This document shows, piece by piece, positions 47,831 through 59,790 of a stretch of DNA of 64,000 bases. Location of the stretch: the NCBI GenBank assembly GCA_023614405.1, contig CM042690.1, forward strand, positions 665,268,802 through 665,332,801, in the 5' to 3' direction. Each line of letters begins with the position of its first letter. Position 1 is the first letter of the stretch. The DNA is from Avena insularis. Its lineage: Eukaryota; Streptophyta; Magnoliopsida; Poales; Poaceae. Below the pieces are notes generated by a model. It worked only from the letters and a program-made list of their open reading frames with translations. It was not told the DNA's origin and ran no database searches. The position numbers and the translations under genes were made by a program.

Positions 47831-48433
47831 TACTTGTGCTGTCGTTACTGTTAGACTTAAGCGATGCTTCTCAGGTGCTTAGAGCATACGTGTTGTGCAA
47901 ATGTACCCCAGTTGTAGTTTTCAGTACTCCTTAATACTTCAACGAGTTATTATATTGGTCCAATCAACTTGTTGTTGTCATGTTGCAAAGTCCGCTTGCT
48001 CTGGACAGACCGGCAATACCGTGTGCTCCCGCTCCTGCATGTCAGTGTCACATGTTAGAGGCCCACCTGCGATCCGCGCCCTCCTCTTCCTTCCCCTCGA
48101 AGCCACTGTCCCAACTTCTCTTCCATCCTGCCACTCCCGTCCGATGGTTGTAATCTGATGATTTTCGTTGGATTGTTTACAAGTAATCTACGTTGATAAT
48201 GCAACATGCAAATGGCATAGACACAATTTCTAAAGTGGAAGCACTCACACGCTGCTATTGCACATATTTCTCAATATAGCTCGACAAACCCATTACGATA
48301 ATTGTACTCGAATTAAACACAACCGAAATTGCAACCATCCTAAACAACATCTAAACCCACATCACACCACTGTCGTCGGAGTCCACCTCGATTGGTGACA
48401 CCATCGTGCCCTTCCAGCGACATCCACTCCCGC
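47831..48433. other. Spacer with the second copy of the SINA-like 5' flank
   Basis: 47995-48145 repeats the flank at 46885-47045, but no SINA-like coding sequence follows. The second copy was therefore truncated or was copied alone. The rest is AT-rich with no gene. Confidence 0.6.
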
Positions 48434-48757
48434 CTATGGCTTGCCCTTCACCAAGGAGGCAACAATGGCGTTCTGCATAGCTTCGTCCCCATCGTCCTCC
48501 ACGTCAGAATCGACAATGATGAAGGTGACGGGGTTGGCGTGGACTGAGCACCGTCGCGCCTGGCGGCTCCTGCTCGAGCTCGATGCTGCATCAGTCCTTC
48601 TACAGGTAGGAGGGGCCGAGCTCGCATACGTAGCGCCGTCGCTCCTCTCAAGAAACCATGGCCATTTGATACTGCGACGGTAGGATCTTGGGGTGGATCC
48701 GCCAAGGCGAGCCCTACCGGAAGCGGTGGAGCGGATGGATCTACCGGCGCGAGCCAT
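48434..48757 (-). CDS. Small ORF with a ubiquitin-interacting-like motif
   Basis: 107 codons, starting MARAGRSIRS. The N-terminus is basic and Ser/Arg-rich. The C-terminal third reads IIVDSDVEDDGDEAMQNAIV then ASLVKGKP. The core DDGDEAMQNAIVASL fits the ubiquitin-interacting motif: an acidic run, a hydrophobic residue, then A-x3-S. I do not recognise the whole protein. It is divergent to the GRF gene (299 bp between starts), so the two may share a promoter region. Confidence 0.4.
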   Translation of the reverse strand: MARAGRSIRSTASGRARLGGSTPRSYRRSIKWPWFLERSDGATYASSAPPTCRRTDAASSSSRSRQARRCSVHANPVTFIIVDSDVEDDGDEAMQNAIVASLVKGKP

Positions 48758-49364
48758 GACAAGTTCCTAGGAGGGAGTAAGATTGTGGGCCAGGCGTGTC
48801 TGGTTCCTGAGCAAGGCCTCCCAGTGATATGTACGCGGGCAAGGTACCAAAAAAATTTGTCCAATGTGCGCGAGAGGGCTTTTGAACCACGAAGGCGTGA
48901 GTTTTTTTGACAAGTCCACACGCTAGGTCCCCCACCTATCAGCCGAATGTGGACGGTACGATTCTGCCCGAGTTATTAAGTAGGGATAAATCACGATTCA
49001 CCACTACCCTGACATCCAAAGGCTCCTCTTTCCTCTGCCCTCGCTCCCCTCGCTCATGGCTCGTAGCTCGTGCAGTTCATCTCAGGCGGAATCAGGGTTG
49101 GCTCAACGCCGTCAGGCGGGTGCCCCCATCAGGTACCGGAGGGCGCCCTACGATTACTACCTCGATATGATGTGTTTGTGCGGTGAGAAGATGCCGAGAT
49201 GGATTTCGTGGACCGACGAAAATACTACAGGAAAATTCAGCAACTGCAGCATCAGAGCGGTAAGTTCCTACTTTAGGTACAATGGTAACCCGGATCCGGA
49301 AAGCGTAATGTAATTCTTTTTTTTGTTTCCTTTGATCTACTACGCAGGAAGGGAGGGGGACTGG

Positions 49365-50986
49365 TGATGTCTCTGTGTATGGCGCCCAGAAAAGTGCTGG
49401 TGCGGTGTTGATGTAGAGCTCGTTGGGAACCCCAACAGGAAGGTATGATGAGCACAGCAACAAGTTTCCCTCAGTTATGAAACCAAGGTCTAATCGAACC
49501 AGTAGGAGCAAGGAAACACCCCAAAGGTGTTACTAGCTAATCTTTGGCAGGGCGCACTACCGGTGCTAGTAGCAACGTGGAGACCTGCACAACACAACCA
49601 CAGAACTTTGTCCCCAACTTGCGATGAGGTTGTCAATCTCACCGTGTTTTGCAGAAAACAAAGGATTAAACATATCGAATGGAAAGAAGTAAAAGTTTGC
49701 AGAAAGTAAACACAAAGCAAAAACAGTTTATAGATTGTATGTAAAAGACAAGGACCGGGATCCATAGTTCACTAGAGGTGGCTCTCCTTAAGATAGATAA
49801 CATGCTGGGTGAACAAATTACAGCGGGGCAATTGACCAACACCGAGAAAGCAATACATGCATATACTAATCATCTTAACTCCTTTGAGACTTGATTGGGC
49901 ATTACAACATAATACATAGACCGCCATCCAACTGCATCTATGACTAATAATCCACCTTCAGGTTATCATCCGAACCCCCTCTAGTATTAAGTTGCAAGCA
50001 ATAGATTATTGCTTTACGAACTGCGTGTAAAGTAAACGATACAATTGTTCTATGAACAAAGGATTGTTGTTTTCTACCTAGTAGCAACAGCACATCTAGT
50101 ACCTTAGAGATTTCTGTCACTTCCCCAGATTACCAAAGGCATGAACCCACTATCGAGCATAAATACTAACTCTTGGAGTTGCTAGCACCTACTTGGCCAA
50201 GATAGCTACTAACAACAGAAAGCATGCAAGATCACAAATAATAAAGACATGATAGAATCAATAATCAATCTGAAATAACATCTCAATATCCATCGGATCC
50301 CCCAAACACAACATGCAGAATTACAAATAGATGATCTTGATCATGAACGGAGCTCACAGGATCTAGACATGAAAGCACAAAGGAGGAGAACCAGCCATCT
50401 AGCTACTACATGGATCCGTAGTCCAAGGATGAACTACTCACGCATCACACCAGAGGCTTGCATGGTGATGAAGAAGGCCTCCAGGGTGAATTCCCTCTCG
50501 GTGGTCGGAAGAGCTTCAGATCCCTCCCGATCTAGGGATGGAGATGATGGCGGCTACAAACTCTTTCGTGGATTTTTGATCGGGTACTTAGGTTTTCGTT
50601 CCGAGGGCAATATATAGGCGGAAGGAGAGGCTGAGGGGGTGCCGGGAGCGGCCACACCACCCCCTGGCATGGGTCAAGCCTGGCCGCGCGGCCAGGTGGT
50701 GTGGTGGCCCCCTGGCTCCTCTCCGTCTTGTATTCTCGCTCCAGATAACTTCTGGTGAAATAGGCACTTTGGCTTTTGTCTCGTCCAATTCCGAGAATAT
50801 TCATTTTCTGACTTTCCTGGAACCAAAAACAGTAGAAAACAGGCAGCTGGCACTGTGACTCTTGTTAATAGGTTAGTCCAAGAAATCATATGAAAAGTAC
50901 TCCAAAGTTGGAACAAAACACAAGAAAGTGGATAAAACCAAGCATGGAACATCAAAAATTATAGATACATTTGCAATGTATCAACA
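49365..50986 (-). repeat. 3' LTR of the minus-strand LTR retrotransposon
   Basis: 1622 bp. Its outer end is gatgtctctgtgtatggcgc and its inner end ttgcaatgtatcaaca. Several substitutions and indels separate it from the 5' LTR (for example gatgatggcggctacaaac against gatgacagactctgaac), so insertion was not very recent. Confidence 0.85.
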
Positions 50987-53714
50987 TCCCCAAGCTTAAC
51001 TCCTGCTCGTCCTCGAGTAGGTAAGTGATAAAAAGAAAGAATAATTTTTGAGGTGACATGAACCATCAAAGACTTGATCAAAGTATATGTAAAACATTCA
51101 AAGCTGGATCATAGTACTTCAATCATAACATGAAAGACAAAGTTCTAGCAATAAGCAAAGAAACTATGATGCAACATGAAACGACAGAAACAAAAGATTC
51201 ATGAATAACAATGCTTTGCAAGACGTTTGTTTGTTTCACATAAAGAAAACATAGCATAATAGTATTTAGCTTGGCCCTCATAGAGTAGCAAATATAAATG
51301 CATAGGACACCTTCAAAGTTCATAAGAGTGACTAGATACAATAGTTTAAAACAAGCAATATCAAAGTATGCATCAATCAACTAGTCTTGGGACAATGCAC
51401 ATAGAACCAAGAATGGCCACTATGCTCTCAAAGTAGGTGCATAAAGGTAGAAGGTGGAGACTCAATATATAATGGTGGAAGAAAGGCCTTCATAGAAGGA
51501 AGCAGGGATTCAAGTCTCATAAAGAGCTTCCAAAAATTATGGTACTTATAGCTTTCAGCTCTCATTGCCCCTATCATAAGCATCTTGAAGTGATTAAGGT
51601 TAAAGTGAACAAACTATGGTGTACATGCTTGACGAAGTATAAGTCATAAATCTCATGCTACTCAAGTTTAGTCACCGGTAAGTTATTGTCATCGTAAGTA
51701 CATGTGTATCATAGAGAACCGCCAACGGGGTACCCCTTGCCCGATGATACGGAAGAATCCCCATATCAAAATGACAAGGCAAGCAGACAACGAGCATCTC
51801 AGCAATCTTTTATTTACCATGGGAATATGGTGCTTTTTTCTCTCTTTCATCTTTTCATAATCTCTTTTTTTTCTTTTTCTCTTTTTCTCAATATAGGACT
51901 CCTTTTTTATAAGAAGAATGCTTCATAGACAACTCATTATGTTTACGCTGCAGGTTTCCACCATGTCAGCATGGATTAGACCAGCGGCCCAGGCGTTTCT
52001 CTAACACATATACATAACTCCATGGACTTACAAGCTCCCATTTCATTTCACACCGATGACATCCATAAAACAAAAGAGCATGATATCAACTAGGTACAAG
52101 TACCCGTGCAATGTTGAAAGCGTTCCCCATGAAACCATGGTTCTGCTAATTCCCAACAAATAAGTGCAAGCATATACAACATAGACGACACAATGGTTCG
52201 AGTTTATTAAGGGCAAGAAAAGTAAAGTGTGCCATTAAGTTCGTGAGAGCTTTAATCACTAGTTTCCTCATAACAAGTTTAATTTGGAACGTAAACAAAA
52301 GCATGAATATACTTGGAATAGCATAAGCTAGTAGGTAGGTATGGTGGAATCTTTGGAATAACTTGGTTTAGGGAGTTGGATGCATGAGTGGAACTCATAC
52401 TTTGTTGTGGAGGCTAGCAAAAGACTGGGAGCGACAAACTAAGAGAGCAATAATGTCCATAATCATGCAGAGCGACAAAACATCATTGATCAAAGCATAA
52501 AGTGATACTACAAGTTTAAAACTAAAGGATCATAAAGTCTATGGTGACTTGAGATAGTCATAACATGGTGTGAGCATGTGCCAAGTCAACCCAAATAAAG
52601 CATCAAAGGAGAATACCACTATACTATGCTTTAATATGCTAAAATAATGCATGATTCATCCAAGGCACATTAAGCAATCTCAATTGTTTATAACAAGTCA
52701 TGCTACAATAAAGAATACTAAGCATAAAGCCAAAACAATATCAAGCATGGCATGACAGAGCATAGGCCAACCACATAAGAATGAACTTTCCTACTCTTTT
52801 CCAAACCAAACCAAACTATTTGCAAACCAATGTATGAAAGAGGGGGTCTAACCTAATTTATTCAGAAAACTAAGAAAACCAAGCAAACGAAAAACCAAAA
52901 CGAAAACGAAAAAGAAGATGCTCAAAGAACAACACAACTATGCATGAAACAATAAAAATGAAGCGTTTGGAAGAAACCTAGGATTTTTATTGATGAAGGA
53001 GGGGATGCCTTGGGCATCCCCAAGCTTTGATGCTTGTACTTCTTGGATATTTCTTGGGGTGACACGTGTGGCATCCCCAAGCTTGAGCTTTAGTCCATCC
53101 TTCATCTCATTACTCATTCCTTCCATATACCTGAAATTTTTCCTTCATACAAAACTTCACACAATCTTTATTAGCAACATTAGTGTACTCAAGATAAATA
53201 AGTCTTAAGGTTCAGTTATAACACCAAACAAACTTCCATTAGAACACTAGCTACTGTAGCACTTCCCTCAAAAATCTCAATTCCCCAAAAGAACTCAAGA
53301 AGGAACCAACAAGAAGCAAATGCAGAAAATGGCAGAAATCTGTTAAAACAGACCAGCAGGTAAAGACGAATTTTTTCGAAGACCTTATGTTGCTCAAATA
53401 AAAAGGTGTTGAACTAACGAAAGTTAGATAACAAACTGGGGCAGAACCACAAAAATTGACGCCTCAAAAAGACGTTCAGAGATTTTACATGAATTTTTAT
53501 GGTGAAGCATAAAAATCTGTTTCGGGACAGCAACTTTCCCAATCATTACTTCTCTCTCATTATAGGTTACTCTTGGCACAAAAGCAAATAAAAGGATAAG
53601 AAGAGGTTATTACTGAAGTAATAATTTCCAAGACTCATCTAAAACTTTTGGGTTATCTCCCAATAAGTACTTTTCTTTAACGCCTTTAAGTTAGGCATAA
53701 GAAGCAAGAAAGAA
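50987..53714. other. Internal noncoding region of the LTR retrotransposon
   Basis: 2.7 kb of AT-rich sequence with no open frame of note. The part 50990-52000 matches the inverse of 36948-37974. Around 52990-53100 the phrase gcatccccaagctt appears twice near the end of the gag-like region. Confidence 0.7.
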
Positions 53715-54362
53715 TCAAGTGTTCTCAAATGAAGAAGCATTAAGATCAATACCAGAAATATTTTCAACAAGGCAAGGTATATCATCCAAATAAGTTCCAG
53801 AGGATCCTCTCTCAATGCTCTTAAGTTCACTATTCTCATCAAAAGGGTTTGCAGGAACAATCCAATCAAGATTCTTTTCTATGGCATCATGTATTGCTAC
53901 TAGCTTAAAGGGTATTGGTATCTTAGGTTCCTCCCCATTAGGTTCGGTTTTGTTCATCTTTTCTCGTGTACCAACAACATCTACACATGAGCCTAGTATA
54001 TTCAAACGTTCAAAGACTTTCCTAGCTTCCTTGGCAACATCATAGAACTCCTTAAACAAAGTTTCTAGAATAAAATCCCTCTTTTCAGGGTCTTCAATTT
54101 CTTTAACCTTAAGAAACATTAATTGCATTAAGGGGTTGAGGTTAACAAACCTAGCTTCTAACATGTGAATTAAAGAAGCTGCAGCAATCTCATAGTTTGG
54201 AGCAAGTTCTGCAAGGGATCTATCCTTAGTATCTTCATGCTTACTAACATGATTAAAGAATTCTTCAATATTATATTTCCCAATTATAGAACCACTACCA
54301 ATTGAAAGGTCTTTCAAGGTGAATTTAGGGATCAACATGGTGAGATAAGGAAGAGGTGACAA
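53715..54362 (-). CDS. Gag-like ORF of the non-autonomous LTR retrotransposon
   Basis: 215 uninterrupted codons, about 190 bp downstream of the 5' LTR. Contains helical segments such as LIHMLEARFVNLNPLMQLMF and KEFYDVAKEARKVFERLNIL, and an acidic C-terminal part. No zinc knuckle is visible. Position and helix-rich make-up suggest a partial capsid-like protein typical of non-autonomous families that borrow enzymes from a partner element. The function is inferred from position. Confidence 0.55.
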   Translation of the reverse strand: MSPLPYLTMLIPKFTLKDLSIGSGSIIGKYNIEEFFNHVSKHEDTKDRSLAELAPNYEIAAASLIHMLEARFVNLNPLMQLMFLKVKEIEDPEKRDFILETLFKEFYDVAKEARKVFERLNILGSCVDVVGTREKMNKTEPNGEEPKIPIPFKLVAIHDAIEKNLDWIVPANPFDENSELKSIERGSSGTYLDDIPCLVENISGIDLNASSFENT

Positions 54363-54554
54363 CTAAAGGAGACTTAATTTTTTTGTGTTTTTGAATAAGA
54401 AAGCAAACTAGTAAAACTAATTTTTTTTGTGTTTTTGAATAACAAAAAAAGAAAACTAAGCAAAACAAAAATAATAAAGTAAAGAGATTGGTTATGAGGG
54501 ACTCCCCTTGTGAAGATGTCCTTGACTCCCCAGCAATGGCGCCAGAAAAATGCT

Positions 54555-56146
54555 TGATGGCTCTATGTATGGCGCCCAGAAAAGTGCTGGTGCGGTGTTG
54601 ATGTAGAGCTCGTTGGGAACCCCAAGAGGAAGGTATGATGAGCACAGCAACAAGTTTCCCTCAGTTATGAAACCAAGGTTTAATCGAACCAGTAGGAGCA
54701 AGGAAACACCCCAAAGGTGTTACTAGCTAAGCTTTGGCAGGGCGCACTACCGGTGCTAGTAGCAACGTGGAGACCTGCACAACACAACCACAGAACTTTG
54801 TCCCCAACTTGCGATGAGGTTGTCAATCTCACCGTGTTTTGCGGAAAACAAAGGATTAAACGTATTGAATGGAAAGAAGTAAAAGTTTGCAGAAAGTAAC
54901 ACAAAGTAGAAACAGTTTATAGATTGTATGTAAAAGACAAGGACCGAGATCCATAGTTCACTAGAGGTGGCTCTCCTTAAGATAGATAACATGCTGGGTG
55001 AACAAATTACAATGGGTCAATTGATAAACACCGAGAAAGCAATACATGCATATACTAATCATCTTGACTCGTTTGAGACTTGATTGGGCATTACAACATA
55101 ATACATAGACCGCCATCCAACTGCATCTATGACTAATAATCCACCTTCAGGTTATCATCCGAACCCCCTCCGTTAAGTTGCAAACAGATTATTGCTTCTG
55201 ACTGCGTGTAAAGTAAACAATACGATTGTTCTATGAACAAAGGATTGTTGTTTTCTCCCTAGTAGCAACAGCACATCTAGTACCTTAGAGATTTCTGTCA
55301 CTTCCCTAGATTACCAGAGGCATGAACCCACTATCGAGCATAAATACTAACTCTTGGAGTTGCTAGCATCTACTTGGCCAAGATAGCTACTAACAATGGA
55401 AAGCATGCAAGATCACAAATAACAAAGACATGATAGAATCAATAATCAATCTGAATAGCATCTCAATATCCATCAGATCCCCGCAAACACAACATGCAGA
55501 ATTACAAATAGATGATCTTGATCATGAACAGAGCTCACAAGATCTAGACATGAAAGCACAAAGGAGGAGAACCAACCATATAGCTACTACATGGATCCGT
55601 ATTCCAAGGATGAACTACTCACGCATCACACCGGAGGCTTGCATGGTGATGAAGAAGGCCTCCAGGGTGAATTCCCCTCTCCGTGAGTCTTGGAAGAGCT
55701 TCAGATCCCTCCGATCTAGGGATGGAGATGACAGACTCTGAACTCTTTCGTGGATTTTTGATCGGGTACTTAGGGTTTTCGTCTCGAGGGCAATATATAG
55801 GCAGAAGGAGAGGCCGAGGGGGTGCCAGGAGCGGCCACACCACCCCCTGGCATGGGCCAGGTGGTGTGGTGGCCCCCTGGCTCCTCTCCGTCTCGTATTC
55901 TGACTCCAGATGACTTCCGGTAAAATAGGCACTTTGGCTTTTGTCCCGTCCAATTCCGAGAATATTCATTTTTTGACTTTCCTAGAACCAAAAACAGCAG
56001 AAAATAGGCGGTCCTTGTGGCTCGTTAATAGGTTAGTCCAAGAAATCATATGAAAAGTACTCCAAAGTTGGAACAAAACAAAAGAAAGTGGATAAAACCA
56101 AGCAAGGAACATAAAAAATTATAGATACATTTGCAATGTATCAACA
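54555..56146 (-). repeat. 5' LTR of the minus-strand LTR retrotransposon
   Basis: 1592 bp, ends tgatggctctatgtatggc and ttgcaatgtatcaaca. Lies next to the putative primer-binding site and to the second half of the GRF gene's exon 2 at 56149. Confidence 0.85.
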
Positions 56147-56299
56147 GGCTGTGACAAGTTTGTGTGGATCGAAAAGCCACTAAGAGGTTTTCATAGAGAG
56201 CTTGTTCAGGATATGCGTGATGCTGTGTGGGACAAGAAAGAGGAGATTCGTGCGATGGAGCGAGAGATCCGGGAGCTTCGCCAGGTGCAGGGGAGGTAG

Positions 56300-56662
56300 G
56301 GGCAGGGAGGTGGTGAGACAGACGGGCTCAGGATTAGGCCAGATAGTGGACACAATTTCCTCATTATCTGGGCATTATCTGTTGCATTTGCAGTTTATAT
56401 TGCCATGTCATTGTCCAGCAGCTAAAATAAGTTGCTGCTTCGTGGAGTGTAGCAGCCAGCTTAAGAAATTGTTTTCCAGCCCAGAAACTTATCATAAGTG
56501 TAATGCCAACATCAGGGATTTATTAAGCGCCTATAAATAAATCATGTTTGTGCCACTAACACCCATCGATTTTGGAGAGGATTTAACCTCTTAGCTATCG
56601 TGATTGTTCAGATAGTAGTGGCACAGTCACAGTTTTGGATTCAACTAGTGGCCTCGGCCATA
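56300..56662. other. 3' region between the GRF gene and the MULE transposase
   Basis: 363 bp of convergent 3' flank; no gene. Includes a plausible 3' untranslated region of the GRF gene (aataaatcatg near 56536). Confidence 0.5.
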
Positions 56663-59479
56663 TCAAATCCTAAAGTTGCGATACATTTTACTCCGAGTAT
56701 GGGAGGCTACTACACTGCTAGCCCTCTTTCTCTGCTTGGGTGCCAACTTTCTTCCTCTTTCCTTCACATCCACTGTCTTCTTCATCTTCCTAGGTGCCAA
56801 TTTTCTTACCTTCACGTACCCTGCATCTCCGGGCCGAGGGAAGTCAGGCCAATCAGCACCAGAATCTTGTCTGGCATCATCACTCCACTCGTTTTGGTTT
56901 TCTTCCCGCGGCAAAATCACTAAGTCGGCTGTCTTGTTTCTTACCTTGCGCTTCCTGTAAAAAACAGTACATGGATTACTACCTTATATCTACAGACTAT
57001 AAACAATTTTTTTGTGTGAATGTACCATCTCATACCTAGGTTTGGGAGCATTAAGGGGACATCTAGCTTCTCAATGGCCTATAAGATGGCATGTCTTGCA
57101 TCTGTTTTTGCCCTTCTTTGTAGCACAGAAAGCCGAACCCTTCTTCTCGAGAAAATTCTTAAACCTATTCACCTGGGGTCTTCCTCTACCCCTTTTTGTA
57201 ACTGGCTGGCAAAGCTCGAAAGACAGTTGGACTTGAGGCCACTGAGATGGGTCTGTACATGGCTCGACGGATCCAGCGTACGCAGCTCTGAACTTTTCCA
57301 TAGAGTAGTAGTCTGACAAATACTGAGCCAAATGTGGTAGAGTTCTTTTCTTCACCAAGAAGGCCAAGGCGTGGTCGCAAGGTTTCTCGGTATGCTGCCA
57401 CTCTAAGCAGGTGCATTCTCGCAGCTGGATGTTCACAACATCCCTTTTGCCACTCTTGGACAAATCGACCACCTCACAGCTTCTGCTGGTTGACAGGAGA
57501 ACCTTAAGATGAACAAGTTCTTGGCTTCTCTTGTGCAGTTGCTGTACAACTAGCGGTAGCATATGTCCTCTAAGTATCCTACCAATCTCTCTCCTTATAT
57601 TTAACAGCTTCATGATCATACCACGTATGTTGTCCATCAAGATATGAACATGACGCACTTTTATGTCCTTCACCCAGTTATTCAGGCATTCTGTAAGGTT
57701 GTTGTTTATGTAATCAACTTTGATATCAGGGTTGAATTGACTCCTCTTCCATAGCTGCGAATGATGGATGGCTAAGTACTCTGGAAGTTCAGGGGCTTCG
57801 GCAAAAATCTTGCTCATGAAATAATCGCTGCTACTAGGTTTGTAAACTCTAGCAGTAGGAAACATGTAACGAAATATGCTGCCTGCATAGTGTAAGTACA
57901 AGTTGAGCATCATATGGGCATGGCATTCTCTACCTTCAGCTCGCGGGAACACCTCCTTCACTGCATTCGTCAGCCCTTTGCATGCATCCGTGGATATTGC
58001 CAATGGATCCATGTGGCCTATTGATCTCCTGAGCTGCCTCATAAACCAGACCCAGTTTTCCTTCGTTTCTGTTTCAAACAACCCAAATGCCACTGGGAAC
58101 ATCCAGTTGTGACCATCAAGTGCTGTGGCAGATGGCAGGTAGCCTTTCCATTTACCAGTTAGGACATTGTTGTCTACACTTTCGGATCTGACTGACCGTC
58201 CTTGAATCCCTGGATGCAAGGTTTAAGTGCCATGAAAAATCTTTTGAAATATATTTTACCACCTTTTGATTCGGTGTCAATATCCACAACACTCCCCGGA
58301 CACCTAGCTTATACCTCCACCTTGAAGTTGTACAGCATCCTGAAGCTATTGGTCCAATCCCCGTGCAAGACACCCAGAGATTTCTCTTTACCTTTCCAAA
58401 CCGTGTAATACGGAAGAAAAATGTTGTATTTAGAACTGAGGCTAGTCTGAATATTCTTCACGGTCTCCTTAGGGTTATCCTTTAGTATGGACATAGATTG
58501 CATAGCCACCCACTCCGTATCGGCCATTGAGGATTTCAGTTTGTTTCCTGTCGGACACATGTGTGGAGGGCCCATTTTGTTCACCTGCAACACAGATTCA
58601 TTTAAAAGATAAGCAGAGTTGACTAGTTGCCAAAAAGATATCGCACATCAATTGTAGTTATAGAGTGAAAAGAGAGAGAGAGAGTTCTAATGATTTGCTG
58701 CATTCATTGCCCCAATACCCTAATTGCAGTCGACGCAGGTAAGGATCTTGATGTGATCCTCCATGGACAATGTACCTCGGCCCGTCCATTCATCCATGTT
58801 AACTTGCAAACGGCCTCATACCTCTCGACAGAGTTCTTCAGTCGATAAACGTTGAACTCCCCCTTGATACAAAAATGTCGAAACAACATCCTGAACTCAT
58901 GCATGCTCCTGAACTCGGTGCCGACCGAAATTATAGGATACTCATGGTCATGTTTCATTTCTTCTACTTCAACACCCAAATCATTTACTGGAATACCAGC
59001 CTCATCGTTAAGTTCCTCGTCTATTTCATCATCACCAGATTCTTGATCCTCTATAGTGCCTTCTTCTTCATCTGATTCAGAATCTTCGCCATCGTCTCTA
59101 ATGCCTAGTACTGCACACATCATATTGACTCCCATGGGTGGGGCTGCACCATCGTGTCCACCCGGATGGACAGGAACATTGCCCCAGTCCACCTCACCAG
59201 CAACTCTGTTTTCTCTAAGACACTCGGTTGGTTCTGCTACAACCACATGGGGTGGTCTTACGTTTGCACGCATCCCATGTACTTTAGTGGACAAACAGCT
59301 ATTAGAATCAATTTCATCTTGAGTGTACAGAACCCTCTTGCTCTTCATGTGTAAATCCTCCTTCCTGATGTAATCTTTCCTGATGGTATCAGTAGGGCTT
59401 GACATCCGCGTTCCATTCCCCATCGAACTAGGCCTTTTGCTGCCGCTCTTGGGTGTGATCTCCTTACTGCCTACCCTCA

Positions 59480-59790
59480 CGGGTGTTGGCTCTAGGGTGA
59501 TGGCATTATTGCCTGACCTCTGCGGCGTGTTCTTCTTCGAATTAGCCCTTTTGCTGCTACTATTGGGCGTGTTCTCCTTCGTGCTGGCATTATTGCCTGA
59601 CCCCAGCGGCATGTTCCACTCCAAATTAGCCCTTTTGCTGCTACTATTGGGCGTCTTCTCCTTCGTGCTAGCATTATTGCCTGACCTCAGCAGCGTGTTC
59701 TGCTCCAAATTAGCCCTTTTGCTGCTACTATTGGGCATGTTCTCCTTCGTGCTGGCATAATTCCCTGACAACGGCGTGTTCCGCTCCAAA
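59480..59790 (-). repeat. 84-bp coding repeat in the transposase N-terminal region
   Basis: About four copies of a 28-residue unit with the core SGNNASTKEKTPNSSSKRAN. The phrase ttagcccttttgctgctact recurs every 84 bp on the plus strand. Such Ser/Lys/Asn arrays are not part of the conserved MuDR domains. Confidence 0.9.

Larger units (their letters stand above)
49365..56146 (-). mobile_element. Non-autonomous LTR retrotransposon, complete, minus strand
   Basis: Two LTRs in direct orientation (54555-56146 as 5', 49365-50986 as 3') flank a 3.6-kb internal region. Beside the 5' LTR a tggcgccattgctgggga stretch (about 54527-54544, minus) is a plausible primer-binding site. A polypurine-like aagcttgggga abuts the 3' LTR. 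Only a gag-like ORF is found, with no protease, reverse transcriptase or integrase. A clean 5-bp target duplication is not visible; only gg is shared at the edges. Same family as 36948-39573. It resembles Triticeae LTR families whose ends read TGATAC...GTATC, but I would not assign a name. Confidence 0.85.
49056..56299 (+). pseudogene. GRF-type zinc-finger gene, split by an LTR retrotransposon in exon 2
   Basis: Exon 1 (49056-49259) encodes a Ser/Arg-rich start and MCLCGEKMPRWISWTDENTT then GKFSNCS, the first half of a GRF zinc finger. A canonical intron follows (49260-49347, gtaagt to tacgcag). Exon 2 starts at 49348, is interrupted after 17 nt by the LTR element, and resumes at 56149 with CDKFVWIEKPLRGFHRELV and a charged helix ending at TAG 56297-56299. 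The 123-codon frame is otherwise open, so the insertion is the only visible lesion. GRF fingers bind nucleic acid in several repair and helicase proteins; small plant-specific GRF proteins are mostly uncharacterised. Confidence 0.75.
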
